In this document: positions 33,280 to 45,500 of the stretch, piece by piece
How positions within the stretch are numbered: position 1 is the stretch's first letter
Layout of the letters: each line of letters opens with the position of its first letter
Assembly (NCBI GenBank): GCA_029204225.1
Contig: CM055095.1
Location: forward strand, 38,361,305-38,425,304
DNA length: 64,000 bases
Reading direction: 5' to 3'
From: Diphasiastrum complanatum
Lineage: Eukaryota > Streptophyta > Lycopodiopsida > Lycopodiales > Lycopodiaceae
The notes under the pieces: model-generated
The model's input: the letters and a program-made list of their open reading frames with translations, nothing else
Told to the model about the DNA's origin: nothing
Databases searched by the model: none
Position numbers and translations under genes: made by a program

Positions 33280-34138
33280 CTCTATATTAGACTTCAACCT
33301 GTGGCCCCAATTGACACGTAACATAGCACTTGATCAATCTAAGTATGCTAGATCAATCTTAGCAAAATTTGGCATGATTGATTGTAAAGGAGTTGAAACT
33401 CCCATAGAACTAGGTGTAAAAGTTTCTAAGGAAAGTGACAAAGCATCCTTTGAGGACATCACTACCTATAGAATGCTTATTGGTTCCTTGATATACCTAA
33501 CCATCACTAGACTAGATCTTAGTTTTTGTGTTGGCAAATTGAGTCAATACATGCAAAGTCCATTAATATGTCATTGGAAAGGAGCAAAAAGGGTGTTAAG
33601 GTACATCTCGGCTACAAAAGACTTTGGCAAACGACTAATATTTGTTTAAGAGCTTATTCGAACTCAAGTTTTGTAGGCGACAAGATGGATAGAAGATCCA
33701 TAAGTGCATTTGCTACGTTCTTATGTGGAGGAGCTATAAATTGGCTTTCCAAAAAGCAAGATACCATCTCTCTTTCATCAACAAAATCCGAGTATAAAGC
33801 TATGACAACAACAACAAAGGAGGTTCTTTGGCTTAAAAGGCTTTTGGAGGAGCTTCATGTGATCAAGGATGAAGACATTCCATTCATATATTGTGACAAT
33901 CAAGAAGCTCAAAAACTTGCAAACAATCCAGTCTTCCATGCTCAAACAAAGCACATTGAGAATTTCACATCATTTCATGAGAGAGAAAGTGCAAGCAAAC
34001 GAGATCAAGCTTATACATGTCTCATCATCATATTGCATTGCTTATATACTCACCAAGGCATTGCCTAAAGATCCATTTGTAAAATTAAGATTGGCTCTTG
34101 GAGTTATAGATAGATCTATACTAGATTTACCAAGCTAG
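33280..34138 (+). mobile_element. Ty1/copia fossil B': RT end and RNase H
   Basis: Frames give QSKYARSILAKFGMIDCKGV, MLIGSLIYLTITRLDLSFCV and HWKGAKRVLRYISATKDFGK of the RT C-terminus. RNase H follows with SNSSFVGDKMDRRSISAFAT, SLSSTKSEYKAMTTTTKEVL and YCDNQEAQKLANNPVFHAQT. The 5' side is missing and abuts the unrecognised block on the other strand. The element is broken. A 3' LTR follows at 34151. Confidence 0.85.
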
Positions 34139-34150
34139 ATTTTTGAGGAG

Positions 34151-34972
34151 TGTGAAAATGCAAAAATCATGCTTGGACAAGGCCGAAATCTTGTACATAG
34201 GATAATCACACATGTGTGGAGCCTATTCCCACATGTGAAATTAGTGTACTTGTCATGTACCATAATCATATATGTTGTACATATGATTTAATTCAAGTTC
34301 TAGTGGCTAAAAAGGCCAAAAACTAGTTTTCTAGATATATGACACATGGCATCAATCTATTGATTGCATGAGCCAAATAATTTGGTTAGGTGTCACATCC
34401 CATGTGTAGAGGACAGATCACATGTGTGAAAAAAGTTGAAGTAGGCGAGTTTTTGCTTCTAGAAGATTTCCATGAAGATCTCTATATGGTAGGAAATTGG
34501 ACCAAAAATACTCAAAATAGAAAGTTTGAGCCAAGTGTCAAATTTGCATGATGATGACAAAGCATCCTCACACGTGTGAGATCTAATGCATGATCAGTAC
34601 CTCGAGCTCCAAGAAGTGTATATATAGAGGCATATTTGGCCACAATCAATTTGAATCATCAATCTTGATTTTGGAAGCAAATTTGTGTAATTCTCTCTAT
34701 TTGTCTACATTTGTTTTGATTGTTTTGAGGTTCTATCATAGTGTACTTTGTTTTCAGGTTGGAGTCCATACTTTGACAGGGTTTCACACTTGTGAAACCA
34801 GCAAGTACATTTACCTTCATTAATGATTGTTCTTGTTAGGTTTTTAAGTCTAGAATTGATGTAGATTGATCTTAATCTTATGTAGATTGATAGATCAAGT
34901 AAATCTAACATCCAATCCCTCTTGAGGATCAGATTAGGATCCACTCTTGGTCCATTTTGTACTTTTTCCACA
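34151..34972 (+). mobile_element. 3' LTR of copia B' (822 bp)
   Basis: The LTR runs from TGTGAAAATGC to TTTTTCCACA after the purine-rich GAGGAG. Its start resembles LTR-B, and its end (GGATCCACTCTTGGTCC) resembles the end of LTR-A, so the A and B families are related. A CACACGTGTG palindrome lies at 34569-34578 and a TATA-like TATATATAG near 34619. Confidence 0.75.
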
Positions 34973-35014
34973 TAGGGGTACAAGCGTAGTTGATTAATAT
35001 AAGGTAGTTAGTTA

Positions 35015-35043
35015 GGTTTTTTGGATTTAGAACTCCTCTAATG
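35015..35043. mobile_element. End fragment of the small inverted-repeat element
   Basis: TTTTTTGGATTTAGAACTCC followed by TCTAATG matches the right terminal repeat of the elements at 10263-10640 and 49322-49703. Only this end is present. Confidence 0.65.
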
Positions 35044-35849
35044 AACAAGAGCACGACAAAGCAGAAGAAGAAGAAAGGCCTGAAGCAATCAAAGCTAAAA
35101 AATATAGGATATTGACAAGCTACCTCCAAAAGTGCAAGATATTGACGATAAGCACAAGCCTATCAGAACATTGCTTTTGCCACCAATCTCAACAAACAAG
35201 CATTAGCATGTGCTTTGTAGAGCCAACGAAGATGCCATTGTGCAGTAGCGCCACTGTGACTTTCTAATTTCAGCTAAACTGAAGCACATAACAGATCTGA
35301 ATTAAGTGTTTTGTGTGCCCACAAGCAACAAAACCTCTTCAACGGGTGCGTATAGGCCGAATTCACTCAACTCAAAGTTCAAGCTACTACCAGATTCAAT
35401 TAGGAAAATAGCATGATCTCACAAAGGTTAAAGTTTTCGCAATAACAGACACAAAGATGCATGCTACCAAAGTGGTAGCTGATAGAGTCACAAGCTAAAA
35501 ATTTTATTACCTGCACTATCTCCAAATATTCAAATCTGGTAAATTTTGCTTAGATTCCCACAACAAACGTTGTACAAAAGTGTAATTGGGCTCAATGTTG
35601 GGCTTTCAATGAAGTTTCACAATGTTGCACTTTCACCAGCGTAGTCGGAATGCCCAGGCTAATGCTAAACGCCCATTTTTGCTTAGTATAAACAATTTTT
35701 GCTTATTTCATTCATTCATGCAATGCATTGAAGTAGAATTTAGCAGCTCTCTAAAGCTTTCAAGCTCAAACACTCTTGAGCATTTTCTAGCTCAGTTCTT
35801 TAGAGTTCATTTGGAGTTTTGCTATTAATGCTTACTGCTTACAAGCTCA
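35044..35849. other. No assignable gene
   Basis: AT-rich sequence without a recognisable coding family. Frame 35622-35828 (plus) is not recognised. Confidence 0.35.
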
Positions 35850-37335
35850 ATCACAAAGACAACTCATCAACTTGAGTTGATCCACTCGGATGTACACTTT
35901 TCAAGTACAATGTCCAATGGAGGTGCCAACATGTTTGTTATATTCATAGATGATTACTCAAGGTTTTGTTGGGTATTCTTACTTTCATCTAAAGCACAAG
36001 TATTTGAAAGCTTTCTCAAGTTCAAAGCATTTGTTGAGAATCATCTTGATCACAAGATCAAAACTTTTAGAAGTGATAATGGTGGAGAATATATTTCCAA
36101 TGCATTTAAAGATTTTTGTGATCAAGAAAGGATTAAAAAAGAATTATCTTGTCCCTATACTCCTCAACAAAACGGGATAGCTGAGAGGAGGAATAGGACA
36201 TTGTGTGAATGTTCTAAAGCCTTAAGGATTGATGCATCTTTACCAAAATCTTTTTGGGGAGAAGCTCTCACTTGTGCTATCCATTTCATGAATAGAGTTC
36301 CATGTAGCTCTATTGAAGGCAAAACACCCTTTGAAGTCTTGTATGGGAGGAAGCCAAATCTCAAGGACTTAAAGGTGTTCGGATGCATTTGCTATGTGCA
36401 TACACCTTTGGAGAAAAGGGCCAAGGAAGATCCATCATCAATCAAAGGTATTATGCTCGGGTATGGCAAAGCAAGCAAGGGATATAAGGTATACATTCCA
36501 TCTTCAAGCAAGTTTGTGGTTTCTAGAGATATCATTTTTGATGAGGATAATATGCATAAACTTGGCTAAATCAAATCACCTATCAAGAGGGAGGTGGCTG
36601 AGGATCAAGATGTCATAGATCTTGAGGAGGAGCTAGAGCCAAGTGAACCAATCACTCCAAGAAGATCATCAAGGGTAAGAATGGAGCCATTGAGGCTCAC
36701 ATACCAAGACAAGGGGAAGCAAGCCGAGGGTAATCCATCTTCATCCTTTGCACTCATTTCAAGTTTTGAAGAACCTTCATGTGTAGAAGATGCACTGAGT
36801 TCAAAGGATCAAATGGATGTTTTTAATGCATTCTTAAATGGTTATTTGGAAGAAGACATCTTCATGGAGTAGCCCCAAGGCTTCATCAAGCTCGGGATGG
36901 AAGGTAAAGTATGTCATCTTCAAAGGAGCTTATATGGTTTGAAGCAAGCATCGAGGTCATGGAATTCAAGACTTCATGATTTCTTAGTTTTTATTGGATT
37001 CACTCAAAGTGAATATGATCCAACTTTGTACATAATGTATGATGTAAATGGCATTGTACTTTTATTGATTTATGTAGATGACATCCCAACTCTCTACAAT
37101 GACAACATTTCAGCCCAGCACCTTGCAACCAATCCAATCTTCCATGCAAGGCCAAAACATATTGAGATCTCTCATCATTTTGTGAGAGAGAAGGTGCAAT
37201 CAAAGGAGATATCTTTGAGCATGTGGCAAGTAGTGAATGTATTGCTGATATCCTCACTAAACCACTTCAAAGAGCTGCATTTGTGAAGTTAAGATCAGCC
37301 CTAGGGTTGATAAGCAAGTCTATGTTATCTTCAAA
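35850..37335 (+). mobile_element. Ty1/copia fossil J: integrase to RNase H remnants
   Basis: A long integrase frame (35877-36569) has MFVIFIDDYSRFCWVFLLSS, FRSDNGGEYISNAF and PYTPQQNGIAERRNRTLCEC, plus the KTPFEVLYGRKPNLKDLKVF core end and an RDIIFDED tail. Linker and RT pieces follow (FNAFLNGYLEEDIFME near 36820, LQRSLYGLKQASRSWNSRL at 36915, LLLIYVDD at 37065), then a short RNase H piece (QHLATNPIFHARPKHIEISH, 37115). The integrase is well kept, but the element is broken and much of pol is absent. Confidence 0.9.
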
Positions 37336-37352
37336 CTAGTTGTGAGGAGGAA

Positions 37353-38000
37353 TGTTAAATTTACACAAGCTAGTTTGCACAATCACCACTTGTAAATGAC
37401 TTTGAGGCCATGTTGTGGAATGTCACACGTGCCAAAAGCATAGGATACCTTATTCTAAGTCAAATCATTAACCTACCTTTGTAATGGTACCTATGAGATA
37501 TGTCCAAAGAGTGCATAGATAGGGTAGAGAAATAGTAGGAGCTAAAAATAGCATTTTTCTCATTGTTTTTGGATCTCGAGGTATTGACCCTAAATAGGGT
37601 GGATCAACTGGATCTTTAGATTAGATGTTAGGGTTAGGTTATGATGAATACATAGAAGCCCTAATATGCGCAGATCTGAGCTCTACATATATAAATATGT
37701 GATGGGATTTCCATCCAATTATGAGCAAAATCGAGACTTTCCTTCTTGACTAGTTTGAGTCTATGATTTGATTGATGCATGCTATTGGCATATGATTTTT
37801 TGTGATGATTGAATGAGTTTGGAGTTGCAGGTATAGTACATAGGCAGCAACTTTCACACGTGTGAAGAGTTTTGGATCTAATTCATGGAGTTCAAGCTAA
37901 GATAAGCTAAGAATCAATTCATTGATTAGTAATCTAGCTTCTAGATCTTGTTTGGATCATAAGTAGGTGCTTTCTCCATCATTTCTAGGAACAAATGGGT
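37353..38000 (+). mobile_element. 3' LTR of copia J (right end approximate)
   Basis: An LTR starts TGTTAAATTTACACAAGC directly after the purine-rich tract GTGAGGAGGAA that follows J. It contains a CACACGTGTG palindrome at 37855-37864 and a TATATATAAATA box-like sequence near 37687. The right end could not be fixed; about 38000 is an estimate. Confidence 0.65.
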
Positions 38001-38249
38001 TTATTTTGCTGCATTTTTATCACTTGTGGATGGAGCTCCGTCCACCATTGCACTTCCCGATTGCTCTTATATGTTTGACCAAGAATTGACAAAAATCCTT
38101 GCATAATGCTCCAAAATTCCTATTGAGGTTAGTCTTGTGACATTGTTAAAAATGTCATTTTGCAACTTTGGCCTAGCTAGTCACTTGAAAATGGAAATAA
38201 CTAGAAGTAAAATTGTAATTTGAAATAATATGCTCAAGCACCGCTACTA

Positions 38250-38601
38250 GTTTGGGACAATGTTTTTGAAAGGAGCATACAAGTTGCTTGATAAAGGCCT
38301 ATCGACTATGATCAAATCAGCTCCACAATTGACTTGTCTAGATATCAGTCTATGCTCTCTTATTTCAGAAGTAGGAGTTAAAAAAGTTGTTGACGGTTTG
38401 GCTTCAAAGTTGAACTCTCTCTCTTTGGAGGGCTATGCACACATGAATGGGCTTAAATTACTTCCATCATTGACTAAGCTACAGGAATTGACACAAATTT
38501 TTCTTGGTGAAGTTGGTGTTATCTCTGATGATGTCTTGAGTGAGCTTCTTTTGCACATTGGTGTGAAACTTGAGAAACTCCATCTTTCAGATTGTCTATA
38601 A
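38250..38601 (+). pseudogene. RAD7-like leucine-rich-repeat protein, exon or fragment
   Basis: RAD7-like proteins are LRR subunits tied to nucleotide-excision repair and F-box type ligases. The frame from an ATG at 38260 encodes FLKGAYKLLDKGLSTMIKSA, then APQLTCLDISLCSLISEVGV, LLPSLTKLQELTQIFLGEVG and LSELLLHIGVKLEKLHLSDC. The spacing of the L..L.L..C units and the SAPQLT...CSL pattern match what I recall of plant RAD7 homologues. An AG acceptor precedes it near 38250. Only about 113 residues are present, while the family is several times longer. No neighbouring exons were found within several kilobases, so it is either one exon with distant partners or a fragment. The RAD7 assignment is by memory. 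Confidence 0.5.
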
Positions 38602-38684
38602 GAGCTTGAATGCTTTTAATATCCCATACAATTGATGTACAAAGCATCCTATTATATTATTTTGTCACTTCAAAAATATATCAT

Positions 38685-38900
38685 CCAAGGGTTGGCTTAG
38701 TTGGTTAGCTTGGCATCTGCGAACCTGCATGAGACTTGTAGGCTTATCTTTTGGCTTTGCACACCTACATGAGACTTGTTTTGTGAAGGCACAATTAATT
38801 GTCCAAAGTGGACCTTGAATTGTAAGGATTGCAAATCTTGACATTGTTTTTTCATCAAGTAGTCTTATGGTTGTGGGAGTAGTGGCGTTTGGCATTTTGT
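38685..38900 (+). repeat. Possible tRNA-derived SINE
   Basis: GGTTGGCTTAGTTGGTTAGC at 38690 contains TGGCTTAGTTGG, a full match to the polymerase III box A consensus TRGCNNAGYNGG. A clear box B (GGTTCGANTCC) is not visible at the expected distance, though GAACCTGCATGAGACTTG repeats twice downstream. No tail or target duplication was found. Confidence 0.3.
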
Positions 38901-40514
38901 TTATTTAGAACATTTTCTTTGTCTTGTGAGACCTGGAATTGAGAAGTTTTTTGCAACTAAAATCTCTCAATGCAGGCTACAACATCACCTGGATGGTGGC
39001 ATTAGAGAGTAGACAAATTTTTTAGATACTTTGCTTTCGCTAAAAGCTGATAGCCTATCTGATATTTGCATGATGGCCTTGCTCTCAGTGAGTAACTTTG
39101 TGAGGGGATAGATATTGATGAATGACAAGTTCAAAGAAGCTTGATTATGACTAGATAAACATACACAACAAGATTTTCACAAAAAAAAACTCTACAGATT
39201 GCTCACATATCAAGATGTGTCCCTAAAAAGAAGAAACATGGGGCCAGCAGGTGCTCCAATCCAGCATGTTCCAGAACATACTGTATGGAACATACAGTGT
39301 GTTCCAACCCAAAAGGGTCAATCTCATCCTACTCAGTAGTTTTGACAAGGTACTTACTGTGAAAGGGGCTTGGGTTCATCCCGGAAAGTGGGGAGAAGCG
39401 TTTTGCCATTCACCCTATTTGTGGGTGAACAACAGTTGGTAAATTTTGTTTCATGGTGACGATGCTATGAATGCCTAGCTACGTGGTGGTCTACCCTTCA
39501 TCTCGTTAGTCTCCTTGTGTCTCAATGGGTTTGCCACCCACCAACTTGCACACATATGCTAGACTCCTTTGTATGTGTTTAAAGACAGAATAAATGCCAA
39601 TCCCCAGTAGGTCTCTCACATACCTCTAGCCTCAAAAAAATTAAAAAACTTGAAACATGTCAAACTATTTTTTAATGTCTTATCATTTCAATAGTTGTCG
39701 TTTAAAATAAAAAATTCAAATGTCTTGTGGAAGACCCCACAAACCAAAAAAAAAAAAAAAAATGTTTTTAAAAAAATGGTGGACAAATTGAAAATCCTTT
39801 GATGGCCAGGATTTGTGCACATTATGAACATTCAATTTAACGGTGAACAGTAATCTGCACTTAGTACACCTAAGTGCTCTCTGGTTTCTATGAATAGGGA
39901 GATCACACAACCTTCTTCTTCACTCTTCATGCTCTCTTGCTCTCACTCTCTCTCCCTTACTCTAGCCCTCTCGGTGCTCTACCTTACCATGATTGTTGAT
40001 GAAGAGAAGGGTTGTGAATGCTCCTGGAAGAGTAATCGTATGAACGATACTACAAACAAAGGTAAGGATAATATCGGTGACTTGTACAATAGTAACTTGC
40101 TGTTAAAGGAGGATATATGCTAAGCTTTGTGGTGTAGAATGAATGCTCATAGTTTGTTGTGATTACTTTTGTGTAATAGCAAATTCTGGCTTGCAAACTT
40201 TTGGTTGTTTACCTCTATAATCAAGCGCTAACTCAAGGAGTAGAAGTGGGCTTTTTCACAGGTATTACACCAACCATTCTATGCTTGTAGTAGGCGTTGG
40301 ACAGTGAATAGCACATGGTAATGATGATCACGTTCGTGTACACAAATCATATAAATCAAAATCGTTCATGTTGAGTAGTATCACGTAGTTACATCAAATG
40401 AGCATTGAACTCATTTATGATTTACTGAACCTGTTGTTATGTTTGGAGTTTGTCTGTCACATACACTCCCCGTTATCGCTATCTCTCACACCAGAACTAT
40501 GCTTATGCTTAACA
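38901..40514. other. No assignable gene; small hairpin
   Basis: No coding family is recognised. A 13-bp stem with one mismatch (39275-39287 with 39291-39303, AACATACTGTATG) lies in a run of GTTCC/GGAAC motifs. Homopolymer A tracts lie near 39750. Frames 39251-39442, 39716-39910 and 39890-40123 resemble nothing I know. Confidence 0.35.
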
Positions 40515-40752
40515 TTCATATGTGTTGAGAGTTAAGGACTTAAATAAGGAGCTTGCTTACATAGGAGATTCCATTAAGGAAAGTGAACTTGTTTAACTAA
40601 TCTTGAATGGTTTGAGTGTGAATTTTGCTAACCTAGTGCAAGGCTATGCAATTATGGGCAAGTTGCCCTCACTTGAAGATCTCCAAGGAGTCCTCATGGT
40701 CGAGGAGTGTTGGAGGGTTTGCGGATCCCAAGGCAACTCTAACCCTAGTTAA
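40515..40752 (+). mobile_element. Ty1/copia gag fragment
   Basis: The translation KELAYIGDSIKESELV and LILNGLSVNFANLVQGYAIM, then GKLPSLEDLQGVLMVEE, aligns with the gag of copia C at 42940-43110 (DELACIDESIKEGELIQVIL, LPSLIDLQEILINEE). It is broken and lies immediately before the D LTR at 40780. Confidence 0.75.
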
Positions 40753-40779
40753 TAAGTGAGAGGGATTTGGCACCCTGCG

Positions 40780-41455
40780 TGTGTAAATCCAACCCGATGA
40801 TCACATAGTTATTTGATAATTAGAAATTCAATAAAAGGACTTTAGGCCTTTTTGCGGGACTTTTAATGTTGCAGGGCCTAAATGTCAAGTTAGTGAATAA
40901 AGTTGGGTTTCCCTCCAATTTGGATGGTTCTCACTCTTTTTTAAATTTGAATAATTAGGGAGGCAGAAATGGACCAATAAGATTCAGATGCCAAGGTCTT
41001 CCTCTCTATTATAAAAAGGGACCAACTCGAGTTTCCTACACATGTACATATCTTCATTTCAATAAACCAAATTGATTCTCTTGTGAAATGGATTTATGAA
41101 TGTCCTTGTTCTCTATCACTTTTCCTCCATCACTCATGCTTTTATTGTGTTTTGCTAATTGTTGGATCTAATTGTTATAGGGATTGAATGTTTTTATACT
41201 TTTTGTGAGAGAGAAAGGGAGAGAGAGAAAATAATAGGCTATCTTCATTGTGGATTTAGTGTTAATGGATGTAGTGTTAATGCTTAGGGATAATGGATGG
41301 TAGAATTAGATGTGGATCTTCCGTTCATGCTGAAATCTGACCCATGCTATTGCTCTCATGGGAATGAATCTACGCGTGACAACTAACTTGATCTCCCTGA
41401 TGCTAGATTGATTAGATCTTGGGTTGAGGATAGGCAAGGAAAGAAATCCACTACA
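40780..41455 (+). mobile_element. LTR, family D (676 bp)
   Basis: The LTR runs from TGTGTAAATCC to CCACTACA and is followed two bases later by a primer-binding site. A TATA-like CTATTATAAAAAGGG lies near 41020. Its last roughly 115 bases match the D LTR ends at 10893-11008 and 58893-59010 (minus). The start is the best TG candidate. Confidence 0.7.
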
Positions 41456-41457
41456 AT

Positions 41458-41477
41458 ATTGGCAAAGTTGCTGGGGA
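41458..41477 (+). other. Primer-binding site, tRNA-Asp type (family D)
   Basis: TTGGCAAAGTTGCTGGGGAA is a diverged form of TGGCGCCGTTGCCGGGGA, complementary to tRNA-Asp. It sits just inside the LTR end, as in the other two D copies. Confidence 0.65.
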
Positions 41478-42278
41478 ACTATGCCAATTTTTTAGTTTGC
41501 AGCATAAAAAAAACACCAAAAAATCACCAAAATCCTAAAAATACAGAAAAAGAACCTTCGCTCGATTCACTGTGCATAGGTGTGATTTAGATCTATCTAC
41601 TACCAAGTCGACAAAGAATACTATCAAAAATAGAAGGTTTCTCAGAGAATCAGTTGTCATATTGTCATATTTTTGCCAAAAAAGTCTTTTTTTGCAAAAA
41701 TACCAGTATTGCTCTTGATTCTTCGCCAGAACCTTCATCGAGTTTCCAGATCATTCTATTTATATTAAATCACTATTTTTGAGTTTGACGAACATTCATC
41801 CTTTTTAGATCATAGAAAATCTTTATTTCTACCCTCGCTAAACTATAGAAGCTATGTTTTTGTGTACCAGAAACCTTCGCCCGTTCTACCCTAGCTTTAA
41901 TTATATTAGATTCTGAGTCTGAGAGTTCGGTGAAGGTTATTTCCAAAGAGTTTGTCAGAAACACCTGATTAGAGAGTTTATTCAAAAATAGCACTGTTGA
42001 ACCTTCGCTAAGTGAATCTTTGCCTAGGAAATCTTTGCCAATTATATTTTTTGATTCAAGTCTCTGTCAAATTTTGGGTCAAATCTGATACAGTCTGATT
42101 TTGATTCTGAGAATTTTTCAATTGTGAGAAGTATCGATCGGTTGATTTTAGGAATCTTTTTCACATTATAGGAATCTGATTCTTGTCAAGTGGAAGAGAT
42201 CTAGCAGATCTGATCCGAGATAGTTTTGATTGAAAATCTAGATCCAAGCTCATTGTCTACTTGATTTAATCTGTAAAG
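41478..42278 (+). mobile_element. Family D 5' leader
   Basis: Untranslated leader with repeated AACCTTCGC / GGTGAAGGTT-type motifs (near 41551, 41723, 41873, 41930 and 42000), as in the leaders on the minus strand at 9220-10870 and 58330-58870. No coding potential. Confidence 0.65.
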
Positions 42279-42390
42279 ATGGCTACTCCTGGAGGTGCTC
42301 CTCAGAAAGTCAATCCAATCATTGTTAGAAGAGCATCCCGTTTGGATCTACCCAAATACAATGGATTAACAGATCCAGTTAGATTTCTTT
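42279..42390 (+). mobile_element. Family D gag start
   Basis: An ATG at 42279 begins MATPGGAPQKVNPIIVRR and continues LDLPKYNGLTDPVRFL, nearly identical to the minus-strand gag start at 9219. The reading is lost soon after, and copia C begins to the right. Confidence 0.7.
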
Positions 42391-42559
42391 AGATTGAGGA
42401 TAGATTATAGGTTGATCAAGATTCCATGATTCTATGTGTTGATTTGCTTTGATAAGTGCTAGAAGAGAATTTGTGAGATAGTTTCAAATCTTGGTGATTT
42501 CATTTGAAAGCATTTGTTGTTGTTCAAAGGAGTGCTTTGTGCATTGAAATAGGTTGAAA

Positions 42560-45500
42560 GAGAAGATCAAGTCATTGCTACATGGCAACCTCAATTGGAG
42601 TCATGTTGGAATCCAATGATAGGCTTACCTCGACTAACTATCCATTGTGGAAAGTGAGGATGGAGTCACTTCTTGAGATGAATGATGTTCTGGATATTCT
42701 TGTAGGTTTGGAGGAGAGACCAGCAACACAACAAGATCAAATGAGGTATGACACGAGGGCCAAGAAGGCTCTACACATGATAAAGATGAATGTTACCAAT
42801 GAACTTCTCAAGGAAGTTGGCAAGTGCACATCATCTTTGGAAGCTTGGAATTCATTGAAGAACCTTTATGAATCCAAGTCTACTTCTAGAGTGTTGACTC
42901 TAAGAAAGCAAATCTACTTTTGTTTTGAGAATGAAAGCATTGAATGATGAGTTGGCTTGCATTGATGAAAGCATTAAGGAAGGAGAGCTTATTCAAGTTA
43001 TTCTTAATGGCTTGTTGGATGCTCATGCTGACATTGTTCAAAGTATTGCTATTCAAAAGACTTTGCCAAGTTTGATAGATCTTCAGGAGATCTTGATCAA
43101 TGAGGAATATAGGCTCCAAGCAAGAAGTGGATCTACATCGACACTTCAAGAGGATGCTATGTTCACAGAGGGCAAATTCAAGGGCAAAACCAAAAGTAAG
43201 TGATCTAAAGACAAGATCAAGTGGATGCTTCTTCATGTGGCAAAAAGAAGGATAGATCAAAGCTCAAGTGCTTCTATTGTGGCATCAAAGGACACTTTGC
43301 AAGTGAGTGCTACAAGAAGAAGAGACACCGAGGAGACAAGCAAGGTAATCTAACTCTTGATGAGGATGGTTTGGATGTTCAAGATGCAAATGATGATGCT
43401 TTTGTGATGTCTTCATGTATGCTTGCTAATGATGGAGATCTAGATCCTTGGTGGATTGATAGTGGAGCAAGTTCACACATGACCTTTGACAAAGAGTACT
43501 TCACTTCTTTGTTGGCATATGGAGATGACAAGAGGGTGATCTACATGGCCAATGATGGTGAGTGTGCAATCAAAGGGATTGGCACAATTTCTATTTCTCT
43601 CTCTACAAATGGGAATGTTCATTTGGAGGATGTTTGGTATTCCAAGTTCCTTAAGTGATGTCAAGCATGTTTATGAGTCTTGTGCTTTGTCTAAGTCACA
43701 TAGACTACCTTATACTAGATCTATTTCTAGATCTAAAAAGCCTTTTCAACTTGTACATTCAGATATTCATGGATTTACTACACCTAGCAATAGTAAAGCT
43801 AAGATGTATGTAACATTCATTGATGATTTTAGTAGATTTTGTTGGATCTATCTACTAAACAGCAAGGATGAAGTGTATGATGTCTTTGTCAAGCTCAAGA
43901 ATGCAAGGGAGAACCAATTTTCCACAAAGATCAAGTGCTTGAGAGGTGACAATGGTGGTGAGTACATATCTAACAAGTTCAAGGCCTTTTGTGATGAGCA
44001 TGGGATCAAGAGGGAGTATACAACATCAAGGACCTCACAACAAAATGGAGTGGCTAAAAGGAAGAATAGGACTTTATGTGAAAGTGCTAAAGCTATGAGG
44101 TTAAGTGCTAATCTTGACAAACCATTTTGGGATCAAGCTTTGTTGTGTGCCAATTTCTTGTGCAATAGGTGGCCGAGTGCCATTTTGGATGGAAGGACAC
44201 CTTTTGAGATGTTATTCAAGAGAGGGCTGAGTGTCAACTTTCTAAGAACCTTTAAATACACATGCTATGTCAACATTACTCTTGATGATAGGACCAAGGA
44301 GGATCCATCTTCAATAATAGTTATTTTTGTTGGATATAGTGAGGTGAGTAAAGCCTACAAGGTTTACATTCCTTCTATAACAAAGTGATTGTTGGTAGAG
44401 ATGTCATTTTTTATGACAGGAACATTCCAAAAGTGTCTTCAAACATGATTGATGGTAGTGTGGATGGATCTAACATTCTTAATGTTGATGAGAAGGATCC
44501 TACTTTGGATGGTGATGATGATGGACCTTCATCAAGTCAAAAGCCAAGGAGAACATCAAGAGAAAGACAAGTTCCTTCAAGGCTCACATATGATCAAAAG
44601 GGTAAGCAAGTAGTTTCTAGAAATTATGTTGCTTTCCTGACCTCTTTGGATGAGCCTACAAGTGTAGATAAAGCAAGGAAAGAAGAGGAGTGGATCCAAG
44701 CAATGGATCTTGAGTATTAAGCTCTTATGAAGAATGGAACATGGAGATTGGTGGAGTTGCTTAAGGACAAAAAAGCTATTGGATGCAAATGGATCTTCAA
44801 GGTGAAGACAAACCAAGATGGATCTATCAACAAGTACAAAGCAAGGTTAGTGGCAAAAGGATATGCTCAACAACAAGGGATTGACTATGATGAGACCTTT
44901 GCACCTGTGGCAAAGATGGTAAGCATTTGAGTCATCATTTCACTTGCTACACTTTATGGATGGGATCTATGGCAAATGGACATTTCAAATGCATTCTTGA
45001 ATGGTGATCTTGAGGAGGAAGTGTACATGGAGCAACCCGAGAGCTACATTTCATCAACAAAGCCAAATCATGTGTGTCTTCTACAAGAGAGTTTGTATGG
45101 CCTTAAGCAAGCACCAAGGAGTTGGTATGCTAAGCTTAACACTTTTTTTACTCTCTCAAGGCTTTGTTATGAGTGAGTATGATCATTGACTTTATTATAG
45201 GTTTGCTGAAAATGATGTTACCATCTTGCTAATCTATGTGGATGATATCATCTTGAGTGGTGGAGACAATCAAGATGTGGAGGATATCAAGAATGCTCTT
45301 AAGAAGGAGTTTGAGGTGCATGATTTTGGTAATTTGCATTACATTTTGGAAATAGAAGTCATTAGATCTTCTCAATCTACTTTTATTTGTCAAGAGAAGT
45401 ATGTTAATTCTATTCTAGAAAGATTTCATATGGTAGATGCAAAAGCTATTGATACACCTATGGAGTCTCATGTAAAGCTAACTATAAGAGGTAATGAAAG

